Assembly (NCBI RefSeq): GCF_026967575.1
Contig: NZ_CP114054.1
Span: 558,001-622,000, forward strand
Direction: 5' to 3'
Source of the DNA: Aurantiacibacter sp. MUD11
GTDB taxonomy: Bacteria; Pseudomonadota; Alphaproteobacteria; Sphingomonadales; Sphingomonadaceae
DNA: 64,000 nt
Below, in pieces: positions 27,045 through 37,115 of this stretch. Under the pieces are notes generated by a model. It made no database searches. It was given only the letters and a program-made list of their open reading frames with translations, and was not told where the DNA came from. The first letter of the stretch is position 1. The number at the start of each line of letters is the position of its first letter. Both the position numbers and the translations under genes were made by a program.

Positions 27045-27095
27045 AAAAAGGCCGCGCTTCTTTGACCCTTGGGGCCAGGGAGGCGGCGCGGCCTT
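27045..27095 (-). terminator. Intrinsic terminator after the lipoprotein methyltransferase
   Basis: Read on the minus strand, AAGGCCGCGC pairs with GCGCGGCCTT (10 bp) around a 28-base loop and is followed by TTT. The loop contains a second small hairpin (CCCTTGG/CCAGGG). It lies about 50 bases beyond the stop of the minus-strand gene. Confidence 0.7.
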
Positions 27096-27147
27096 GTGAT
27101 GGATAACTGGCGAATCGCGGGACGGTTCCCGCAGGCACACTCCGGCT

Positions 27148-27903
27148 TCAGGCAGGCTTCCGGAATCGCAGCGCGAACTTGTCGCTCACCCCGTCGAACT
27201 CGCGCGGGCTGGCGTCGTGCGGATCGGCCGGGTTGTGCAACAGGTCGCTTTCGGCCTCCAGCGTGAAGCCCGCACTCGTCACCTGGTCCACGACCGCGGC
27301 AGGATCGATCCGGTGCAGCGTGGCGGTGGCGCTGGTGCCGGTGCCGGGTGCCGCGTGATCCTCGACGAAGAAGATACCGCCAGGACGCAGCGCGCCGAAC
27401 ACGGCACTGTTGACCACGGAAATGTCGCCGTTGGCGAGGTCGTGATAGTTCTCGGTCGTCCAGAACAGGTCGATCGGCTCCGGGAATGACAGCGTGTCAT
27501 ACCCCTCCACCACCACGACTTCGACGTTGCCGTACTGCTCGGCGATGGCGTTGATGCCGTCGAGGCCGCCGGGACGGTTGGCGAAGAATGCCGGCATCAG
27601 GGCGTAGACCTTGCCCTCCGGCCCCACCGCCTGCGCCAGGATGCGCGTGTAGAAGCCGCCGCCCGGCGCGATTTCGGCAATCACGTCACCGCGCTGCACG
27701 CCCGCAAAGGCGACGATCTCGACCGGCTTGCGAGCTTCGTCCCGCGCCACGTCCTCCGCTGGTCGCGCCGGGCTGACCACCGCAGCGAGGATGAAATCCT
27801 GCATATTCGCCGCATAGCTGACGGGCACCGGGGATTCGTTGGCCGAACAGGCGGCAAGCGCCAGTGCCGAAGCAGTGGCGGACACAATCGCGAGATAACG
27901 CAT
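27148..27903 (-). CDS. Methyltransferase-fold lipoprotein (COG4798-like)
   Basis: A 251-residue class I SAM-methyltransferase-like protein. After an export signal and lipobox (LAAC, with the lipidated C19), the nucleotide-binding motif IAEIAPGGGFYTRILAQ lies at about residues 75-91, followed by DLFWTTENYHDLANGD and LRPGGIFFVEDHA. These are motifs of the fold. The odd point is the lipoprotein signal, since SAM is a cytoplasmic cofactor. The protein may methylate something from the inner face before export, act without SAM, or have lost activity. It resembles the 'predicted methyltransferase' COG4798 from memory. ATG 27903 has a GGGAG site. Substrate unknown. Confidence 0.8.
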   Translation of the reverse strand: MRYLAIVSATASALALAACSANESPVPVSYAANMQDFILAAVVSPARPAEDVARDEARKPVEIVAFAGVQRGDVIAEIAPGGGFYTRILAQAVGPEGKVYALMPAFFANRPGGLDGINAIAEQYGNVEVVVVEGYDTLSFPEPIDLFWTTENYHDLANGDISVVNSAVFGALRPGGIFFVEDHAAPGTGTSATATLHRIDPAAVVDQVTSAGFTLEAESDLLHNPADPHDASPREFDGVSDKFALRFRKPA

Positions 27904-27956
27904 GGAGGCTCTCCCTTCGCCCCCATGCTATCCCTTATTGCTGCAGGAGCAAGCGC

Positions 27957-30761
<2,805 letters not shown>

Positions 30762-30853
30762 GGTGGGAGAATCCTGTCAGGTAAAATGGAAAGGCCACGC
30801 GCAATGCATGCGTGGCGAGAGAACGGGGTCGAGTTATGCGGGAGGCGGCGCGG

Positions 30854-31114
30854 CTATTCGCGCGCGCGGTCTGCCTGCAACTGCACCGTGGGGGTGATGA
30901 CGATGACCGGAGCCGGCTGGCACGGCTTTCCGCGCAGCGAACGCGCCATGCTGCCACGGGAAAACTCCAGCGGCATGCTGACGACGGCCTGGCAATCCTC
31001 GGAAGCGCCTGCTGCGGCAACGCTGATTACGCTCGCTTCCGCCGCAACCGCAGGCGCGGCCGAGAGACCGAGGCCGGAAATGACGGCAAGCAGGGTGAGC
31101 AATTGGCGCAGCAT
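30854..31114 (-). CDS. Small exported protein of unknown function
   Basis: An 86-residue precursor with a convincing signal peptide (MLRQLLTLLAVISGLGLSAAPAVAA, cleavage before EASVIS). The mature part is about 60 residues with two cysteines (in EDCQAVV and GKPCQPAP) that could form a disulfide. No family recognised. It lies between argJ (divergent) and secA (same strand), and could share the secA transcript. The signal sequence is the best argument that it is a real gene. Confidence 0.6.
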   Translation of the reverse strand: MLRQLLTLLAVISGLGLSAAPAVAAEASVISVAAAGASEDCQAVVSMPLEFSRGSMARSLRGKPCQPAPVIVITPTVQLQADRARE

Positions 31115-31184
31115 GTGGGGTTTCAGATAGCGCTGTTTTCCTTAAAGTCCACTGACCATTCCCGCGTAGCGGTGAATTGTCGTG

Positions 31185-31213
31185 TTGGCGCGGCGCGCAA
31201 GGGCAACTATGGC
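31185..31213 (+). promoter_or_regulatory. Candidate promoter giving near-leaderless argJ mRNA
   Basis: TTGGCG (31185-31190), a 17-base spacer and TATGGC (31208-31213) put the start point near 31220, three bases before the argJ ATG at 31223. No ribosome-binding sequence precedes the ATG. Confidence 0.45.
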
Positions 31214-31222
31214 GTGCAACCC

Positions 31223-32449
31223 ATGGACCTCGAACGCTCTCCGCTCGCCCTGCCCTTTCCCGACATGCCGCCAATCGACGGCGTCAAGCTGCGCGTGGCG
31301 CGGGCGGGATACAAGAACTGGGACCGGGCAGACCTGACCTATGTCGAACTGGCGGAAGGAACGGCGCTGGCGGGCGTCTTCACCAAGAACGTCTGCTGTT
31401 CCTCCGAAGTGGAACTGGGCCGCGAACAGGTGAAGCTGGGCCGTGCGCGGGCGTTGGTCGTCAACGCCGGCAATTCCAACGCCTTCACCGGCTATCGCGG
31501 GCGCGAAGCGGTGGAGCAGATCATGGCGCAGGTAGCCCACCACCTCGACTGCGAACCGTCGGACGTGCTGGTCTCCTCCACCGGCGTGATCGGCGTGCCG
31601 CTGCCCAAGGACAAGGCGCAGGCGGGCATTGCGGCGGTGCTGGATGCAGATGAGTGTTCGTGGGAACAGGCCGCACTAACCATCGGAACTACAGACACAT
31701 TTGCCAAGGGTGCCACCACTTCCGCCATGATCGGCGACAAGCGAGTGACCCTGAACGGCATCATCAAGGGCAGCGGCATGATCGCGCCCGACATGGCCAC
31801 CATGCTGGGCTACGTGTTCACCGATGCAGCCGTCGACCACGAATTCCTCCAACAGTGCCTCAGCGCGGCGAACAAGCGCACCTTCTCCTGCATCACTGTC
31901 GATAGCGACACCTCCACCAGCGACACCGTGCTAGCCTTCGCCACCGGCAAGGCTGGCAATGCCCCGCTCGCCTCGTTCGACGATGCGGGTGCGGATGCCT
32001 TCATGGCAGCGCTGGAAGACCTGTGCCGCCAGCTCGCCCACTTGGTGGTGCGCGATGGCGAAGGGGCGCAGAAATTCATCGCGGTGACGGTCAATGGCGC
32101 AGAAAGCGCCGAAAGCGCCCACCGCATCGGCCTGGCCATTGCCAATTCGCCGCTGGTGAAGACGGCCATCGCCGGCGGGGATGCCAATTGGGGCCGTGTC
32201 GTGATGGCGGTCGGCAAGGCGGGGGAACCGGCGGATCGTGACAAGCTGGGCATCGCCTTCGGCGGCGTCTGGGCGGCGCGCGACGGCCTGCCGCTGGCCG
32301 ATTACGACGAGGCCCCCGTGGCCAAGCACCTCGAAGGGCAGGAAATCGACATCACGGTCGATATCGGCCTTGGCGATGGCCGGGCAACCGTGTGGACCTG
32401 CGACCTGACCCACGGCTACATCTCCATCAACGCCGATTACCGCTCCTGA
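31223..32449 (+). CDS. argJ: Bifunctional ornithine acetyltransferase / N-acetylglutamate synthase
   Basis: ArgJ moves the acetyl group from N-acetylornithine to glutamate in the cyclic arginine route, and in bifunctional types also makes N-acetylglutamate from acetyl-CoA. The 408-residue proenzyme holds the self-cleavage region KGSGMIAPDMATMLGYV, where the threonine of MATML becomes the N-terminal nucleophile of the beta chain. TTSAMIGDKRVTLNG precedes it, and GGDANWGRVVMAVGKAG follows later. ATG 31223 is the start. Its stop overlaps the next ATG by one base (TGATG). Whether it also uses acetyl-CoA cannot be told. Confidence 0.95.
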   Translation: MDLERSPLALPFPDMPPIDGVKLRVARAGYKNWDRADLTYVELAEGTALAGVFTKNVCCSSEVELGREQVKLGRARALVVNAGNSNAFTGYRGREAVEQIMAQVAHHLDCEPSDVLVSSTGVIGVPLPKDKAQAGIAAVLDADECSWEQAALTIGTTDTFAKGATTSAMIGDKRVTLNGIIKGSGMIAPDMATMLGYVFTDAAVDHEFLQQCLSAANKRTFSCITVDSDTSTSDTVLAFATGKAGNAPLASFDDAGADAFMAALEDLCRQLAHLVVRDGEGAQKFIAVTVNGAESAESAHRIGLAIANSPLVKTAIAGGDANWGRVVMAVGKAGEPADRDKLGIAFGGVWAARDGLPLADYDEAPVAKHLEGQEIDITVDIGLGDGRATVWTCDLTHGYISINADYRS

Positions 32450-33255
32450 TGCAGACGCTGGACCGCGAAATCCTCGCGCTGGTGCGCGACGTCACGGACA
32501 GCGTGATCCTGCCACGCTATCGCAACCTCGCCAGCGGCGAGGTGGAGGACAAGGGCGGCGGAGATCCCGTCACCGTGGCCGACCGCGAAAGCGAGGCGGC
32601 GCTGCGCGAGGGGCTGGAAAGGCTCGCACCGAACCTGCCCTTCGTGGGCGAGGAACTCGTGCATGAAGACCCGGCAGCCCTCGACCTGTTGAAAGGCCCT
32701 TGCTGGATCGTCGATCCCATCGACGGCACGCGCAATTTCGCCAGCGGACAACCGCCGTTCGGCGTACTGATCGCGCGGGCCGATGGCGGCATGGCGCAGA
32801 GCGGCTGGATCTACGATTGCCTGACGGGCCGGTTCTGCACGGCCCATCGCGGCGCGGGTGCTTTCGTGAATGGCGAGCGTGTGACCTCCGTCGCGACCGG
32901 CGAAGAGTCACCCGTCGCGGCGATCTCGCTGATCTTCATGGACGATGCCAAGCGCGAGGCGATGATCGAGCACATTTGCCCGCATTACCGTCTCACAGAC
33001 ATTCCCTATTGCGCGGCCGAGCAGTACCCGCGCCTCGCGCTGGGCGAGAACGACGTATCGATCTTCGAGCGCACGCTGGCGTGGGATCACGCGGCGGGCT
33101 GTCTGTGGCTGGAGGAAGCTGGCGGCATGGCCGCCCGGCCCGATGACAGTTCGCCCTATCGTGTCGACGAATGGGACCGGAAAGGCCTGGTCGGCGCCGC
33201 CACCCCCGCCCTGTGGGAAGCAATGGCGGCACGACTCAATTCATTGCAGGCTTAG
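32449..33255 (+). CDS. Inositol monophosphatase family phosphatase (HisN/SuhB-like)
   Basis: A magnesium-dependent sugar-phosphate phosphatase of 268 residues. The metal motif is intact: the glutamate pair of FVGEEL, then CWIVDPIDGTRNFASG, and late WDHAAGCLWLEEAGG. Members act on histidinol phosphate, inositol phosphate or PAP, which sequence alone does not separate. Being coupled to argJ by one base and near amino-acid genes slightly favours an amino-acid role (histidinol-phosphatase), but this is inference. Its stop codon overlaps the end of trxA by four bases, tail to tail. Confidence 0.88.
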   Translation: MQTLDREILALVRDVTDSVILPRYRNLASGEVEDKGGGDPVTVADRESEAALREGLERLAPNLPFVGEELVHEDPAALDLLKGPCWIVDPIDGTRNFASGQPPFGVLIARADGGMAQSGWIYDCLTGRFCTAHRGAGAFVNGERVTSVATGEESPVAAISLIFMDDAKREAMIEHICPHYRLTDIPYCAAEQYPRLALGENDVSIFERTLAWDHAAGCLWLEEAGGMAARPDDSSPYRVDEWDRKGLVGAATPALWEAMAARLNSLQA

Positions 33256-33572
33256 AGCTGGCTTTCGAGCCAGCCCTTGAGGGCGTTCTTCGGCGCGGCA
33301 CCCATCTGCTGGGCGACCGGCTTGCCATCCTTGAACAGCACCAGGAACGGGATCGACTGCACCCCCATGGAGCCCGGCACGTCGGGGTTCTCCATGATGT
33401 CCATCTTGGCGATCGTGACCTTGTCGGCCAGCTCGTCCGACAGCTCTTCCAGCGCGGGTGCGATCATCTTGCACGGGCCGCACCAGTCCGCCCAGAAATC
33501 GACCAGCACGGGCTTGTCGGCATCGAGCACGTCGGCCTTGAAGCTGGCGTCGGTTACATTCACGGTGGCCAT
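33252..33572 (-). CDS. trxA: Thioredoxin
   Basis: A 106-residue thioredoxin with the redox motif DFWADWCGPCKMIAP and the cis-proline in SIPFLVLFKDGKP. Length is the classical size. It reduces disulfides, including ribonucleotide reductase and peroxiredoxins. The start is ATG 33572 with an AGGAGA site; longer versions add only non-conserved residues. It follows addA with an 81-nt gap, so it may be at the end of the divL-addA chain or have its own promoter. Confidence 0.96.
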   Translation of the reverse strand: MATVNVTDASFKADVLDADKPVLVDFWADWCGPCKMIAPALEELSDELADKVTIAKMDIMENPDVPGSMGVQSIPFLVLFKDGKPVAQQMGAAPKNALKGWLESQL

Positions 33573-33653
33573 ATCGGGTTCTCCTGATTTCTCTTGGCCC
33601 ATAAACTAAGCAGCCTTGCTGCCGACTCAATGGGCGAAGCGCAAAAGCTTTCC

Positions 33654-36600
33654 TTAAGCGGGGGACAAACCGGGTTTGTAGCGCTCCAGCACCTCGGCCG
33701 GAATGGCGATCAGCTGCGGGGTCTGGGTGTACAGCACCACGGCCTCGACCTCCCGCCCGGGATAGATGACCCGCAGCGCTGCGGCGTAGGCCGCCATCTG
33801 CCGCACCGTGCTTTCCGGCACGTCCTCGAGCCGCGATGGCGGGCGCCGGGCGGTCTTGAAATCGGCGACCACGACGCGCTCGGGCGTCACCAGCAGCCGG
33901 TCGGCGCTGCCGGCAATGACCTGATCCTCTACCACGGCAGCCAGCGGAACCTCGGCCAAAGCTTGCGGACCGAAGAGGTCGCGCCATTCCGGCTCGTCGA
34001 TCACCGCGATGGCACCGGAAAGCAGTTCGTCGCGCTCACCTTCAGTCAGTTCCGGGGCGTGGCGAGCGATCCATGCCCTGCCCGCCCCCTCGCGCATGTC
34101 GCGGGGGACGTCCGGCAGGCGCTCCAGCAGGGCATGGACCAGCACGCCTCGGCGAGCGGCAACGGCAGCCTGAGCGGTGGGAAGCGGCGGGTCGGCGCCC
34201 AGTTCGTCTGCGCTGCGCGAAGGCGCCAGCGGACGCGGCGGGCGCGGCTCGGCACCGATGGGACGGGTCGCCCAGCCCGGCAGCACGGCGCGCAGGCCCA
34301 GGTCAGCCTGCTCGCGTTTCTCCACCGGCTCGGCCTTTTCGCCCCATTCGGCCCGCGCGCCCCAATTGGCATCGTCGAGCCACTGGTCGCCGAACAGCGG
34401 TTCGAGCCGGGCATACCAGCTATCGGGTTTCGGATTACTCTCACGCTTCTTCAGCGCGCCGCCGATGAACAGCGCCTCCTCCGCGCGCGTCATGGCGACA
34501 TAGAGCAGGCGCCAGTGCTCCTCGAGGTTGGAGGCCAGCGTCCGTTCCTCCACCTGCGCGATGCGCCCCACGCGCTGCGCCTTCGACAGCGGTGGCAGGG
34601 GCATCTTGATGGCGGGCACGGTCGGGTCCTCGACCACCTGCTCCTCGGGCAGATCGAACTCGGCTTCCTTGGAATCATGCGGGTTGCCGCAAGCATCGGC
34701 GAGGATGACGATGGGCGCCTGCAGTCCCTTGGAACCGTGCACCGTCATCACCCTGACAAGCCCGCCCGGCCCCTCGGTCTCGCGCTTCAATTCGCCTTCG
34801 CCCGCATCGAACCAGCGAATGAAGCCCTGCAGGCTGGGCGTATTGGTGGCGGCGAATTGCAGCGCGGCACCCAGCAGTTCGTCGATCGGGTCGTTCGCCT
34901 CGCTGCCAAGCCGCGCGACCAGCCTGCCGCGGGCCTGCCACGGGCCGACCAGCAGCCAGTGCAACAAGGCCTGCGGCGTTTCGAAATCGGCGCGTGCAAG
35001 CAGGTCGCGCAGGGCCTCCACCGTCTCCTGCACCTGCGGGTCGTCGCTATCGCGCAAGTGCGACCACAGCGTCTTGTCCTTCGGGCGATAGCCGTGTTCG
35101 AGCAATTGCTCCTGCGACCATCCGAAGATCGGCGAGACCAGCAGGCTGGCCAGCGACAGGTCGTCTGCCGGTTGCGCGGCAAACCGCAGCGTCGCCATCA
35201 GGTCCTTCACCGCCAGTGGAGCACCCAGGCGCAGGCGGTCCACACCGGCTACAGGCACGCCGGCCGCATGCAACCGGGCCACGATCAACCCCGCCAGTTC
35301 GCGCCGCTTGCGCACCAGCACCATGATATCGCCCGCCGTGGCGTTGCGCTTCTCGCCCTTGGCCAGCGCGAAACCTCCATCAAGCCAGCCCTTGACCTGC
35401 TGCGCCAGCTTGTCGGCCATGCGCCGCTCAGGCTCCGACACGCGAATCTCGACGCCGCCTTCCTCGTCGTCGTCGGCATCCTCGGGCTGGCCGGGCACCG
35501 GCTTCCACATGGTGACGAGGCCGGGTCGCTCGTCCCCCACATGCCGTTCCGGCGGCTTTTCCAGTCCGAAGCTGTCGGCCCCGATGGCCTTGATCGCCTG
35601 GTCGACGAAATCGAGCACCGGCTGCGAGGTGCGGTAGGATCGGCCAAGGTCCAAATCGCGCAATTCGTTGACCGAGCGGGCATTGCGCCCCTGCGCCCAG
35701 TTCTCCTTGCGCGCGCGCAGCAGCGCCGCATAGCGCGCCTTGGCCCTGGCGAAATTCTCCGGACTGGTGCCCTGGAAGCCGAAAATCGCCTGCTTGTAGT
35801 CGCCGACCACGAAGATGGTGCGCTGGCGATCTTCCTTCTGGCCTTCGCCGGAGAAGAAATCGTCCGTCAGCGCATCGATGATGGCCCATTGCGCTTCGTT
35901 GGTGTCCTGCGCCTCGTCCACCAGGATATGGTCGAACCGCCGATCCAGCTTGAAGCGGATCCAGGCGGACATGTCCTTGTCGCCCAACAGGGCGGCGGCA
36001 CGGCGGATCAGGTCGTCGAAATCGACCAGCCCTTCGCGCTGCTTGGCCTCGTCCCAGGCGATGGCGAATTTGCGCCCCAGTTCCAGTGAAGGGGTGAGGA
36101 AGTCGACCAGCTCGCACAGCACTGCCTGTTCGGAGACTTCCTCCATCCACAGGCGCGCATCCTCGGCCAGTTCGGCCGCCCCTTCGACCTTCTTTTCCAG
36201 GTTGTTTTGGTACTTTAGCTGACCCTTGTCATTGTAGAGCTGGCCCAGCAGATCCGGCAGGCTGGCGAAGCGGTCCTCGACCGATTGGAGCAGCCATTCG
36301 CCAACGATCTGCGCGTATCTCTCGCCGTTCTGCGTCGCCCACTCGTCGTAGGCCCACATCACGCGGCGGACTTTCTCGATGCCCGGTGTGCCATCGGCAC
36401 AAGCCTGGCACGCGTCCTTGGCATCGAGGTCTACCGGGGCGCCGAGCAGTCGCTTGAGCCGGTCCGCCATCGGCGGCTGCCACGCCGTCCGACCGAACCA
36501 CGCCTCGCGCGCCTGTGCACAGCGCATCAGCCATGCCTGCGCCTTGTCCGGGCCAAGTTTCAATGACAGCTGCTCCAGCGCCGCCACTGCCGACGGATCG

Positions 36601-37115
36601 CCTGCCTGCCACTCGACCAGCAATTCCCGCAGCACGCGGTCAGCCAGCAATTCGCGGTCGCGATCCTCCATCGGGCGGGTGCCGGGGACGAGGTCCGCCT
36701 CTTCCGGAAAGGCGGAGAGCAGCCATTGCGAGAAGGCGTGGATCGTGTCGATCCGCAGCCCCCCGCCGGGGCAATCGAGCACGGCGGCGAACAGCGTGCG
36801 GGCGCGCTCGCGCTCTTCCACAGTCCCCTCGCAACCGATGTTCTTGAGATCGACGAACAGCTGTTCGTCCGGCAGGCGGACCCAGTTGGCCAGCACCTCG
36901 TTCACACGGGTGGCCATTTCCGCCGCACCCGCCTTGGTGAAGGTGAGGCAGAGGATATGCTCGGGCTTCACGCCATCGGTCAGCAGCAACCGCAGCACGC
37001 GGGCGGAAAGCACCTGTGTCTTGCCCGTACCCGCACTGGCAGAAAGCCAGACGCTGTCCGCCGGCGCCACGGCCTCGCGCTGATTGTCTTGCAGGGGATA
37101 GACCTTGCCGCTCAT
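33654..37115 (-). CDS. addA: Double-strand break repair helicase-nuclease subunit AddA
   Basis: The helicase and nuclease subunit that, with AddB, resects double-strand breaks for RecA. The 1153 residues contain Walker A SASAGTGKTQVL (residues 25-36), the UvrD-type motifs LCLTFTKAGAAEMATRV, ILVDEAQDTNEAQW and VMTVHGSKGLQAP, and a C-terminal nuclease with RVVVADFKTARRPP. ATG 37115 overlaps the addB stop by four bases (ATGA). The nuclease acid-rich core supports full activity. Confidence 0.95.
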   Translation of the reverse strand: MSGKVYPLQDNQREAVAPADSVWLSASAGTGKTQVLSARVLRLLLTDGVKPEHILCLTFTKAGAAEMATRVNEVLANWVRLPDEQLFVDLKNIGCEGTVEERERARTLFAAVLDCPGGGLRIDTIHAFSQWLLSAFPEEADLVPGTRPMEDRDRELLADRVLRELLVEWQAGDPSAVAALEQLSLKLGPDKAQAWLMRCAQAREAWFGRTAWQPPMADRLKRLLGAPVDLDAKDACQACADGTPGIEKVRRVMWAYDEWATQNGERYAQIVGEWLLQSVEDRFASLPDLLGQLYNDKGQLKYQNNLEKKVEGAAELAEDARLWMEEVSEQAVLCELVDFLTPSLELGRKFAIAWDEAKQREGLVDFDDLIRRAAALLGDKDMSAWIRFKLDRRFDHILVDEAQDTNEAQWAIIDALTDDFFSGEGQKEDRQRTIFVVGDYKQAIFGFQGTSPENFARAKARYAALLRARKENWAQGRNARSVNELRDLDLGRSYRTSQPVLDFVDQAIKAIGADSFGLEKPPERHVGDERPGLVTMWKPVPGQPEDADDDEEGGVEIRVSEPERRMADKLAQQVKGWLDGGFALAKGEKRNATAGDIMVLVRKRRELAGLIVARLHAAGVPVAGVDRLRLGAPLAVKDLMATLRFAAQPADDLSLASLLVSPIFGWSQEQLLEHGYRPKDKTLWSHLRDSDDPQVQETVEALRDLLARADFETPQALLHWLLVGPWQARGRLVARLGSEANDPIDELLGAALQFAATNTPSLQGFIRWFDAGEGELKRETEGPGGLVRVMTVHGSKGLQAPIVILADACGNPHDSKEAEFDLPEEQVVEDPTVPAIKMPLPPLSKAQRVGRIAQVEERTLASNLEEHWRLLYVAMTRAEEALFIGGALKKRESNPKPDSWYARLEPLFGDQWLDDANWGARAEWGEKAEPVEKREQADLGLRAVLPGWATRPIGAEPRPPRPLAPSRSADELGADPPLPTAQAAVAARRGVLVHALLERLPDVPRDMREGAGRAWIARHAPELTEGERDELLSGAIAVIDEPEWRDLFGPQALAEVPLAAVVEDQVIAGSADRLLVTPERVVVADFKTARRPPSRLEDVPESTVRQMAAYAAALRVIYPGREVEAVVLYTQTPQLIAIPAEVLERYKPGLSPA

